From: Acholeplasmataceae bacterium UBA6190
GTDB lineage: Bacteria > Bacillota_I > Bacilli_A > Acholeplasmatales > Acholeplasmataceae
Direction of reading: 5' to 3'
Assembly: GCA_002422045.1 (NCBI GenBank)
Contig: DITG01000056.1
Coordinates: forward strand, 1-5,351
DNA length: 5,351 nucleotides
In this document: positions 1 through 5,312 of the stretch, one piece after another
How the letters are laid out: each line of letters starts with the position of its first letter
Position numbering within the stretch: position 1 is the first letter of the stretch
Position numbers and translations under genes: made by a program
The notes under the pieces: model-generated
The model's database searches: none
Seen by the model: only the letters and a program-made list of their open reading frames with translations
Told to the model about the DNA's origin: nothing

Positions 1-26
1 TCAAGGTATTTCTTTCCTCTTTTCAT
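1..26 (-). CDS. rplA: 50S ribosomal protein L1, N-terminal fragment
   Basis: Only the first eight codons and part of the ninth lie in the window. They read MKRGKKYL, matching the conserved start of L1 (commonly MAKRGKKY), here without the usual alanine at position 2. An AGGAGG ribosome binding site at 33-38 stands 6 bases before the ATG, which fixes the start. L1 binds 23S rRNA at the mobile L1 stalk near the E site and, in well-studied bacteria, represses translation of its own operon. The gene follows rplK on the same strand with a 65-base gap that holds a probable L1-binding hairpin. The rest of the gene lies beyond the left edge. Confidence 0.9.
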
Positions 27-42
27 ATTCTTCCTCCTAAAA

Positions 43-69
43 TGTGGTCTAGCGGGATATCCTCCCACA
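43..69 (-). promoter_or_regulatory. Candidate L1 autoregulatory mRNA hairpin (23S rRNA mimic)
   Basis: On the minus strand the segment forms an outer stem TGTGG/CCACA (69-65 with 47-43), a 5' internal GA (64-63), a short inner stem GG/CC (62-61 with 56-55) closed by ATAT, and a larger 3' internal loop CGCTAGA. The 5' half GTGGGAGG and the order outer stem, GA, GG are the same as in the L1-binding helix of 23S rRNA (E. coli GGUGGGAGGCU...UACCACC). It ends just before the rplA ribosome binding site, where bound L1 would block initiation. A competing fold pairs 68-63 (GTGGGA) with 57-52 (TCCCGC). The operator role is inferred from this likeness and position. Confidence 0.62.
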
Positions 70-93
70 ATTTAGATAGCTAGCATCTAAATT
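69..93 (-). repeat. Inverted repeat/hairpin at the rplK stop codon
   Basis: A perfect 9-base inverted repeat, AATTTAGAT and ATCTAAATT, flanks a 7-base loop GCTAGCT on the minus strand and begins inside the rplK TAA stop. No T-run follows, so it does not look like an intrinsic terminator. It abuts the candidate L1 hairpin, sharing one base, and may separate or stabilise the two cistrons. Confidence 0.5.
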
Positions 94-517
94 AGTCTAC
101 AACGGTGATTCCCATATTACGTGCAGTACCTTCGACGATTTTCATTGCTGCTTCGACAGTGTACGCATTTAAGTCGGGCATCTTTCTTGTTGCAATTTCT
201 CTTAACTGAGCAGTCGTGATGGAAGCAACCTTATCCTTCTTCGCATTTTTGGAACCGGATTTGATATTTGCTGCCTTCTTCAGTAAGTCACTTGCTGGTG
301 GCGTTTTCGTCACAAACGTGAACGTACGATCATCATAAACTGAGATGATGACAGGTACGACAAATCCCACCTGATCTTTGGTTGCTTCATTGAATTGAGA
401 ACAGAATGCGGGAATATTGACCTGCGCCTGACCGAGTGCTGGACCTACGGGTGGAGCTGGATTCGCCTTACCTGCTGCAATTTGCAATTTGACAACTTTG
501 ACAACTTTCTTTGCCAT
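92..517 (-). CDS. rplK: 50S ribosomal protein L11
   Basis: The 141-residue product has the standard L11 length. L11 forms the base of the ribosomal GTPase-associated centre with 23S rRNA and L10/L12, and is the thiostrepton-region protein needed for the stringent response. The N-terminal domain shows the KLQIAAGKANPAPPVGPALG segment with Pro22 and Pro23. The C-terminal RNA-binding domain shows TKTPPASDLLKKAA, KMPDLNA and VEGTARNMGI. The start is the ATG at 517, preceded by AAGGAGGTT (533-525) with about 9 bases of spacing; the in-frame TTG at 526 lies inside that site and is not the start. One oddity is Gln32 where the motif GQAGVNI normally has glycine. A strong promoter lies upstream and rplA follows. 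Confidence 0.97.
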   Translation of the reverse strand: MAKKVVKVVKLQIAAGKANPAPPVGPALGQAQVNIPAFCSQFNEATKDQVGFVVPVIISVYDDRTFTFVTKTPPASDLLKKAANIKSGSKNAKKDKVASITTAQLREIATRKMPDLNAYTVEAAMKIVEGTARNMGITVVD

Positions 518-591
518 GAGACACAACCTCCTTCTTTACATAAGTATGTGGTATGAATCGACTTCTTCCACTATGGTGTGCTTTCACACGC
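518..591 (-). other. rplK 5' untranslated leader
   Basis: This is the leader expected between the promoter's likely start site (about 591) and the rplK start codon. It contains a short hairpin GTGTG/CACAC with loop AAAG (589-585 with 580-576) near the 5' end. Further on, GTGG and CCAC enclose a possible small inner GAA/TTC stem. That second element vaguely resembles an L1 site but lacks the GTGGGAGG sequence found between rplK and rplA. The leader ends in the strong ribosome binding site. Confidence 0.45.
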
Positions 592-597
592 GATATC

Positions 598-626
598 ATT
601 CTATCATTAAGGGCATGCTTTGTCAA
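598..626 (-). promoter_or_regulatory. Sigma-A promoter for rplK-rplA
   Basis: Minus-strand -35 TTGACA (626-621, perfect consensus) and -10 TAGAAT (603-598, 5 of 6) are separated by 17 bases. The predicted start is near 591. This is the best promoter in the window, as expected for a ribosomal protein operon. Just upstream of the -35 is the dyad AACAAA-G-TTTGTT (640-628), of unknown meaning. Confidence 0.85.
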
Positions 627-640
627 CAACAAACTTTGTT

Positions 641-997
641 TTAACGGATTTTAGCGCCGAACGGTAAAAGTGCCAGTTTGGTGAGTTTAAGCCACTGAAT
701 TCCAAAGGGAATACCAATGATTGTAATCATGAAAAAAAGACCAATACCCAGATAGCCGAGTGCCATTTCCCAACCGACAAACACGAGCCATAAAATGTTT
801 GCAATCGGATGTTTGTCGAAATTGATGTCGACTTCTTTCCCAAAGGGAAACAAGACAAGACCTGCAAACTTGAAGCATTGTTGTCCGAGTGGAATACCGA
901 TGATGGTCATCGATAACAATATACCCAAAATAAACCATAAAAGCGCTGCAATCAGCCCTCCGAAAATGAACCAAATGATGTTACCCAGTAGTCTCAT
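641..997 (-). CDS. YccF-domain integral membrane protein
   Basis: A 118-residue, strongly hydrophobic protein with two copies of the YccF (DUF307) motif: TIIGIPLGQQCFKF...LFPFGK at residues 31-54 and TIIGIPFGIQWLKL...LLPFGAK at 92-116, 61 residues apart. Membrane segments are likely around 7-29 and 68-96, and the short TIIGIP stretches may enter the membrane too. The E. coli YccF protein is a little longer (about 148 residues); the biochemical function of the family is not established. The ATG at 997 is chosen because AGGAGG (1010-1005) precedes it by 7 bases; the in-frame ATGs at 1021 and 1018 would include that site in the coding region. It lies between a terminator and the rplK promoter, so is probably monocistronic. 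No clear terminator follows it. Confidence 0.88.
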   Translation of the reverse strand: MRLLGNIIWFIFGGLIAALLWFILGILLSMTIIGIPLGQQCFKFAGLVLFPFGKEVDINFDKHPIANILWLVFVGWEMALGYLGIGLFFMITIIGIPFGIQWLKLTKLALLPFGAKIR

Positions 998-1016
998 GTC
1001 ATATCCTCCTATGTCC

Positions 1017-1025
1017 ATCATAACA
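1017..1025 (-). promoter_or_regulatory. Possible extended -10 promoter for the YccF-domain gene
   Basis: The minus strand reads TG-T-TATGAT (1025-1017), an extended -10 element with 5 of 6 consensus bases. No good -35 lies at the usual distance. Transcription would begin near 1010, almost at the ribosome binding site, giving a very short leader. The element overlaps the T-run of the preceding terminator. Confidence 0.35.
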
Positions 1026-1048
1026 AAAAGATACCCATTCAGGTATCT
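1024..1048 (-). terminator. Rho-independent terminator after the first beta-helix surface protein gene
   Basis: A 7-base-pair stem AGATACC/GGTATCT (1048-1042 with 1035-1029), a 6-base loop TGAATG, and a run of T on the minus strand (1029-1025, the first T belonging to the stem). It begins directly after the TAG stop of the upstream gene. Confidence 0.85.
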
Positions 1049-2308
1049 CTAGTTGTTTAATTCGTATAATCGGGTTGTTGCATTGTATGACCAAAGCGAT
1101 GACGATGTGATGGCTGAGTAATTGGTTGTCCACCACGCATTGGTCATGGTCGTAGAACGACTTTGAATGTAAACCGTTGTTGAATATGCTGGTTTCTGTC
1201 CAGTCATTTTTTCATAGAGTGTCTGTGAATTGATTAAGACTGCGGGATTGTTTGCGCGTCTATATAATGTGATTTGGGAACTTCTGACATTGGTTTGCGT
1301 TGTAGGTGCGTTACCGACACCAACTGTCACACCTGCACGCATGGTGTAATTATTGTTGTTGGGGTTGGTGACAAATCCATCGAGTTGTCCCGTGAGCATG
1401 AAGTCACTGATTGAAATTGATCCTTGGTTTCTGCCGATGACACCTCCCACAAAGACGTTGGCATCACTTGACCATGCACGGAATCTGCTATTTGCAAAAA
1501 CAACGGCTCGAGTCACAGATATCGTTGATCCGGCTAAGGATGCACCGATGATGCCGCCGACCGAACTGATGGCATTCGATGTGATGGTTGCTTCGACATA
1601 GATGTCAGATAAGGAGATATTGAATGCGTTGACTGTACCGATGATGCCACCTGTACCGTATGCCGCATTTGCAAAAGCTCCAGTAATGGATGTATTTTGA
1701 ACTTTGATATTGGACATTGTGGCTGTGCCAGTGCCTGACGCAGGTGATGCGAATCCGATGACGCCACCTGATAAAATCGTATTGGTCACACTGGAATTCC
1801 TAATTCTGATGTTTTCGATCACGTTCCCTGTACCTTGCATTCTGCCTGCAAGAATACCAACCGTGTAATTATCTGTCAGTGTGTAATTGATATTCACGCC
1901 ATCAAGCGTGAGATTACGGATGGTTGCTCCATCTAAGATACCGAAGATACCTCGATAGTCTGTCAAACTGACATTCGATATGGTTTTGTCATTGCCATCT
2001 AAAGAACCTTGGAAAATGATATCTTTCGTTTGTGTCCATTCGGGTGGTGTGATGTTTTGAAAATCTAAGTCTCTTGCGAGTACATACGTGTTGGTGTTGT
2101 TGGGTGTTGTGATGACGTTGATGAATTCTTCTGTTGTAAAAATAGGGATGCCGTCATACCAATCACCAAGCGTGAGTTCTCCGTCGCCAGTATTCTGATT
2201 GCCTGATAAACTGGATGCCCAATAGGCAAAAGACATGCCTGTGGAAAACAGCATGTTGATGACAAGCAAGAAGACAATGATGTGTTTTTTGGTTCTTGAA
2301 ATGATCAT
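1049..2308 (-). CDS. Secreted GLUG-type beta-helix surface protein, paralogue 1
   Basis: A 419-residue exported protein. Residues 1-28 form a signal peptide: charged RTKKH at 5-9, hydrophobic core 10-22, and a plausible cleavage after SFA at 28. The junction GMSFAYWASS...GELTLGDW (24-50) resembles SipW-type/TasA-like proteins. The body has the opening module of GLUG proteins (YVLARDLDF 75-83, FQGSLDGNDKTISN 99-112, GIFGILDGATIRNLTLD 120-136), then GG[IV]IG turns at 181, 220, 251 and 288, as expected of a right-handed beta-helix. The C-terminus has TNAWWTTNYS...LW, shared with paralogue 2. No LPXTG motif or C-terminal membrane anchor is seen. The start is firm because an in-frame TGA lies three codons upstream; GAGG precedes the ATG by only 4 bases. 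Binding target and function are unknown; adhesion or an envelope role is inference. Confidence 0.82.
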   Translation of the reverse strand: MIISRTKKHIIVFLLVINMLFSTGMSFAYWASSLSGNQNTGDGELTLGDWYDGIPIFTTEEFINVITTPNNTNTYVLARDLDFQNITPPEWTQTKDIIFQGSLDGNDKTISNVSLTDYRGIFGILDGATIRNLTLDGVNINYTLTDNYTVGILAGRMQGTGNVIENIRIRNSSVTNTILSGGVIGFASPASGTGTATMSNIKVQNTSITGAFANAAYGTGGIIGTVNAFNISLSDIYVEATITSNAISSVGGIIGASLAGSTISVTRAVVFANSRFRAWSSDANVFVGGVIGRNQGSISISDFMLTGQLDGFVTNPNNNNYTMRAGVTVGVGNAPTTQTNVRSSQITLYRRANNPAVLINSQTLYEKMTGQKPAYSTTVYIQSRSTTMTNAWWTTNYSAITSSSLWSYNATTRLYELNN

Positions 2309-2321
2309 TTGACCTCACGAT

Positions 2322-2341
2322 GTCCAGTTAAAAACATGGAC
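2322..2341 (-). other. Hairpin at the 5' end of the paralogue 1 leader
   Basis: GTCCA and TGGAC form a 5-base-pair stem (2341-2337 with 2326-2322) around a 10-base loop on the minus strand. It begins within a base or two of the predicted transcription start and ends just before the GAGG ribosome binding site, so it could stabilise the message or modulate initiation. The start codon that follows sits in the 12-base palindrome AAATGATCATTT (2299-2310). Confidence 0.35.
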
Positions 2342-2348
2342 TACGTGT

Positions 2349-2377
2349 ATTTTATCATGGATTGGCAATCAAGACAA
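2349..2377 (-). promoter_or_regulatory. Promoter for surface protein paralogue 1
   Basis: Minus-strand -35 TTGTCT (2377-2372, 4 of 6) and -10 TAAAAT (2354-2349, 5 of 6) with a 17-base spacer. The predicted start is near 2342, giving a leader of about 34 bases. Confidence 0.6.
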
Positions 2378-2487
2378 CCCAAATGTTACAAAACCCTGAA
2401 TATGGAAAATCATGTGTCAAAATGAACTTAATTCCTACAAAACGATAGTTTTTGATCATTATATGCGTGTTTTTGGCATTTTTGGGG

Positions 2488-2515
2488 TGGTTTTATCACT
2501 CTTTTTTTAAAACCA
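2488..2515. repeat. Inverted repeat upstream of the VOC gene, possible operator
   Basis: TGGTTTT (2488-2494) and AAAACCA (2509-2515) form a perfect 7-base inverted repeat with a 14-base, T-rich spacer. It lies in the 235-base divergent gap (2309-2543), immediately before the A/T-rich segment TTATAGAAT (2516-2524), which is the only candidate -10 region for the VOC gene; no convincing -35 accompanies it. The position would suit a repressor or activator site, but no known family's site is recognised. Apart from the paralogue 1 promoter and hairpin, the rest of the gap shows nothing recognisable. Confidence 0.35.
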
Positions 2516-2543
2516 TTATAGAATGAAGTTAAGAGGTGATGAC

Positions 2544-3395
2544 ATGTCTATGTACCATGATTCAAAATCCATGCACATCCAAAGTGCCACACTGCTCATT
2601 CGTGACTTGAAAAGATCTATTGAGTTTTATCGAGATATCCTCGGTTTTCGCCTGATTGAAAACGAATCCGGAAAGGCTTCATTCGGAGCAAATGATCATC
2701 AAGTGATTTTACAACTGATCGAACATCGTGCAGCATTGCCATTCGATTTGACACTGGGACTCTATCACATTGCTTATCTTGTCCCCGGTAGAACTCAACT
2801 GGCAGAGGTCATCTACAGACTCAAGACCAAAAAATACCCTGTTACGGGAGCATCCGACCATGGCGTCTCTGAAGCTCTCTATTTGGATGACCCCGATGGG
2901 AATGGTATTGAGATCTATTGTGACCGCGATTCAAAAGATTGGCCGTTGGAAAACGGTCAGTTGACCATGTATACGAAACAGATGGATATCTTGGATGTCA
3001 TGCGCCATCTGCCGACTGAACCCGCTTTGTCGATGCACCCTGACACCCAGATTGGACACATGCATTTCCATGTGAAAGAATTGAAAGAAGCTGAAGTCTT
3101 TTACTGTGACGTACTCGGATTCAAACCAGTTCTTAACTTCATGAAGTCTGCACTCTTCATTTCGGATCAGGGATATCATCATCATTTGGGATTAAACATC
3201 TGGAACGGTCCAGCACCACTACCCAAAGAAAAACAGGTTGGATTGAAATCTTATGTACTCTACGTACCCAAGGAACAATACCCAAACCTTTTAAGAAGAC
3301 TATCGAACCATCACATACCCTTGATTGTCGATGATGAAAAACGATATATTGTAGATTTGTTGAACCAAAGAATTTATTTTCATGTTGAACAATGA
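2544..3395 (+). CDS. CatE-like VOC-superfamily protein (putative extradiol dioxygenase/glyoxalase fold)
   Basis: A 283-residue protein built of four beta-alpha-beta modules (about 11-60, 72-127, 170-220, 228-283), close in length and motifs to Bacillus CatE, annotated as catechol 2,3-dioxygenase. Shared motifs are GLYH (72-75), SEALYLDDPDGNGIE (109-123), IGHMHFHVKELKEAEVFY (170-187), DVLGF (189-193) and GYHHHLGLNIW (210-220). Possible metal ligands are His75, Glu123, His172/His174 and His212-214. The last module lacks the DPxG turn and a glutamate, so the exact activity is uncertain; catechol ring cleavage is family-based inference. The ATG at 2544 is chosen because AGAGGTGAT (2532-2540) precedes it; the ATG at 2523 would place that site inside the gene. 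It is divergent from paralogue 1 and convergent with paralogue 2. No partner catabolic genes are in view. Confidence 0.85.
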   Translation: MSMYHDSKSMHIQSATLLIRDLKRSIEFYRDILGFRLIENESGKASFGANDHQVILQLIEHRAALPFDLTLGLYHIAYLVPGRTQLAEVIYRLKTKKYPVTGASDHGVSEALYLDDPDGNGIEIYCDRDSKDWPLENGQLTMYTKQMDILDVMRHLPTEPALSMHPDTQIGHMHFHVKELKEAEVFYCDVLGFKPVLNFMKSALFISDQGYHHHLGLNIWNGPAPLPKEKQVGLKSYVLYVPKEQYPNLLRRLSNHHIPLIVDDEKRYIVDLLNQRIYFHVEQ

Positions 3396-3429
3396 AAACG
3401 GGAACTCATGATGAGTTCCCGATATTTTT
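3395..3429. terminator. Bidirectional rho-independent terminator
   Basis: A 10-base perfect inverted repeat, CGGGAACTCA and TGAGTTCCCG (3399-3408 and 3412-3421), with a 3-base apex (5 if the last pair opens). On the plus strand it is followed by ATATTTTT; on the minus strand by TTTT (3398-3395). It serves the VOC gene (stop at 3393-3395) and the convergent surface protein gene (stop TAA at 3430-3428), whose stop codon overlaps the plus-strand T-run. Confidence 0.9.
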
Positions 3430-4663
3430 ATCTGATGAGGTAAGGTCTGCCAGAACCGTCTTGAGCCCAGATGAGACTGTCAAAATTGCTATAGAAGGTA
3501 TTCCACCAGGTATTGGTCGGTGCTGTTGAGTTATTCGGTGGCACCACTGTTGACATTTGACCCGTCCATCCAGTGACTGTGTATGACAACACACCACCGG
3601 TTGCTCGAAATCCAACTCTGGAGTAGAAAATCCTAGTCAGTGTCGCTTGAGTTGAATCAAGGCCAGAGACTGTTCCGACATCCAGTCGTCTGGTATCCGT
3701 CGAAGGAAATAGATTACCTGTATAAAAGACATCAGTGAGCAATGTTCTTGCGGTTGCAGTGGCATGTCTGCCAAAGACACCACCCAAATAACGCGCAGAA
3801 TAGAGATTGGTATATGGTGCTGCTACCACTTGTGTGTTTTGGAAACTTGCTTCAATGATTGCCCGTTCAATGGTGACATAACTGTTGGATAACGCATACC
3901 CAACCAAGCCACCGACATTGGATGTTCCATTGTATGAATAGGCTTCACCTTGAAAATCAATGTCATACATTTCTAGACGAGCATTACCTGCGACATTTCC
4001 AATCAGGCCGCCTGCGCTTGTATTGATGTTAAACGCCTTGAGATTGGTTGCTTTGATGTTATTCATGATCACCGTTGTATTGGTCCCCGTAATGAATCCA
4101 ATCAAACCCCCAACGCCGTTGTTGCTTCTGCCTTGTACACCTGAGTCGTTCACGGTAATCATGGATAAGTTCACAGTATTACCGTTATATGCATCGCCAG
4201 CGATTAATCCGGCCACGCGGGTTGTTGTTGATAGATACGAGATGATTTGAATATTATCCAGTGTCAGATTGGTGATGGTTGCACCATCTAATCTCGGGAA
4301 TATGCCCGAATATGCAATTGAACTTGAATTATAGTCGATGGTCAGATTCGAAATGCTTTTCCCATTGCCATTCAAAGTTCCTCTGAAAATACGGGTCGCT
4401 GCAATAGGCGTCCACGTATAACTGGAAAAATCCAAATTGTTGGCAAGGTAATATTTTTCTGTCGAAACACTGGTGGTCCGATTGACAAAGTCATAAAACT
4501 CAGTGGTTGTAAAAATGGGTGTTCCCCAATCACCGATATCAACAGTTCCGGTCCCTGGTTGTGAATTGCCTAGGATTGACGATGCCCAATAGGCAAATGT
4601 CATGCCCGCACTGAACACGATATTGAGTATTAACAAGATGAGAATGATTTTTTTCTTGGTCAT
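3428..4663 (-). CDS. Secreted GLUG-type beta-helix surface protein, paralogue 2
   Basis: A 411-residue exported protein. Signal peptide: TKKK at 2-5, hydrophobic core 6-17, likely cleavage after TFA at 24. It is followed by YWASS...GTVDIGDW (25-46), the same junction as paralogue 1 and reminiscent of SipW-type/TasA-like precursors. Next come TPIFTTTEF (48-56), YYLANNLDF (71-79), FRGTLNGNGKSISNLTI (93-109) and DGATITNLTLDN (126-137), the opening module of GLUG-repeat proteins. The glycine turns AGLIA, GGLIG, GGLIG and GGLVG fall at 151, 185, 218 and 251, spaced 34, 33 and 33 residues, with GGVFG at 294. The C-terminus has TNTWWNTFYS...LIW...RPYLIR. No cell-wall sorting motif is visible. AAAGGAGG (4678-4671) precedes the ATG by 7 bases. 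Function unknown; an extracellular or envelope role is inferred. Confidence 0.83.
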   Translation of the reverse strand: MTKKKIILILLILNIVFSAGMTFAYWASSILGNSQPGTGTVDIGDWGTPIFTTTEFYDFVNRTTSVSTEKYYLANNLDFSSYTWTPIAATRIFRGTLNGNGKSISNLTIDYNSSSIAYSGIFPRLDGATITNLTLDNIQIISYLSTTTRVAGLIAGDAYNGNTVNLSMITVNDSGVQGRSNNGVGGLIGFITGTNTTVIMNNIKATNLKAFNINTSAGGLIGNVAGNARLEMYDIDFQGEAYSYNGTSNVGGLVGYALSNSYVTIERAIIEASFQNTQVVAAPYTNLYSARYLGGVFGRHATATARTLLTDVFYTGNLFPSTDTRRLDVGTVSGLDSTQATLTRIFYSRVGFRATGGVLSYTVTGWTGQMSTVVPPNNSTAPTNTWWNTFYSNFDSLIWAQDGSGRPYLIR

Positions 4664-4690
4664 GCGAGCACCTCCTTTATAGATGATGAT

Positions 4691-4719
4691 ATCATAAATT
4701 AGCGTATAAATGCACTCAA
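4691..4719 (-). promoter_or_regulatory. Candidate promoter for surface protein paralogue 2
   Basis: Minus-strand -35 TTGAGT (4719-4714, 4 of 6) and -10 TATGAT (4696-4691, 5 of 6) with a 17-base spacer, overlapping the last codons and stop of the upstream membrane protein gene. The predicted start near 4684 leaves a leader of about 20 bases. The -10 overlaps the 10-base palindrome ATGATATCAT (4686-4695). Confidence 0.5.
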
Positions 4720-5172
4720 AAGAATAAGGATGAGTGATAAGAAAAAGATGAGTGAGCTTAGAAACACATGATGGGTGATGTGACGCTTGTTTTCCGGTTC
4801 AAATACATTGGATTTCGTCAGCTTCAGATAAGCAATAAAAGGTACGATAACAATCGTAGAAAGAACAAGATAGGAACCCGTTGAACGTGCCAACATAAAC
4901 ATCAACATGGCATAAGGGATGACATAGGTATATCTCATCCCCATCACAGATTGGTTGGATATCATGAGAAACCGATTGGCAAATTGTGTGGGTATGAATT
5001 GAATCACTATCGATGAAGCAATGATGATGGAAAGAATCAGCAATAAATGAATCAAGGGTGCTCCAGTGACACCACTGATGACTTCAAGTATCAGAAAAAA
5101 CATCGCGATCATGATGATCCCATCGAGAATTGTCAGTAAAGCATAAATTGCCAGTGTCTGTAACGTTTTCAC
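4699..5172 (-). CDS. Five-segment integral membrane protein of unknown family
   Basis: A 157-residue, very hydrophobic protein that I do not recognise. Membrane segments are likely at about 7-32, 40-60, 82-95, 100-118 and 134-156. A positively charged loop (KSNVFEPENKRHITHH, 120-135) sits between the last two, and a soluble loop around 61-81 contains NRF and MGMRYTY. The start is taken as GTG at 5172, since TAA lies two codons upstream in frame and the next ATG (residue 21) would cut the first membrane segment; the ribosome binding site is weak (GAGAG, about 7 bases upstream). It lacks the Ser/Lys or Ser/His motifs of a signal peptidase, so it is not evidently a processing enzyme for its neighbour. 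The 35-base gap to surface protein paralogue 2 suggests possible cotranscription. Confidence 0.72.
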   Translation of the reverse strand: MKTLQTLAIYALLTILDGIIMIAMFFLILEVISGVTGAPLIHLLLILSIIIASSIVIQFIPTQFANRFLMISNQSVMGMRYTYVIPYAMLMFMLARSTGSYLVLSTIVIVPFIAYLKLTKSNVFEPENKRHITHHVFLSSLIFFLSLILILLSAFIR

Positions 5173-5237
5173 TTCTTAGCTCTCATTTCAACAGTTGGTT
5201 TGGTCTAAAGAATCATTTGTATCTATCTTAACAGAAC

Positions 5238-5260
5238 AAAAAGGTGATCAATCACCCTTT
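5238..5260 (-). terminator. Rho-independent terminator of an upstream gene
   Basis: On the minus strand AAAGGGTGA pairs with TCACCTTTT (5260-5252 with 5247-5239; one G-T pair) around the loop TTGA, ending in a run of five T (5242-5238), four of them within the stem. It probably ends transcription of a minus-strand gene lying to the right of the window. It could instead act as an attenuator before the membrane protein gene. Confidence 0.65.
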
Positions 5261-5312
5261 ATCAAATGAGTGATGATTCTCTTAGCGATTTCTCGCCTTA
5301 TTTTAAACGACT

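Noticed and set aside
518..526. Upstream TTG start for L11 giving a three-residue extension MCL
   Set aside because: The TTG overlaps the AAGGAGGTT ribosome binding site, and the ATG at 517 gives the standard MAKKV start and family length.
518..575. Second L1-binding site in the rplK leader
   Set aside because: Only GTGG/CCAC and a weak inner stem are present; the conserved GTGGGAGG bases are missing, so I did not annotate it separately.
687..974. Minus-strand open frame of 95 codons within the YccF-domain gene
   Set aside because: It is out of frame with the clear YccF motif duplication and has no ribosome binding site or recognisable sequence.
2065..2277. Open frame of 70 codons inside paralogue 1, and similar short frames at 1353-1767 and 3960-4250
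   Set aside because: Low-complexity shadows of the repetitive Thr/Asn/Gly-rich surface protein genes, without initiation signals.
2523..2543. Upstream ATG for the VOC gene adding MKLRGDD
   Set aside because: Those codons contain the AGAGGTGAT ribosome binding site for the ATG at 2544, and the shorter form matches CatE length.
3361..3430. Possible attachment site or mobile element scar between the VOC gene and paralogue 2
   Set aside because: The inverted repeat is fully explained as a bidirectional terminator; no target duplication or transposase is present.
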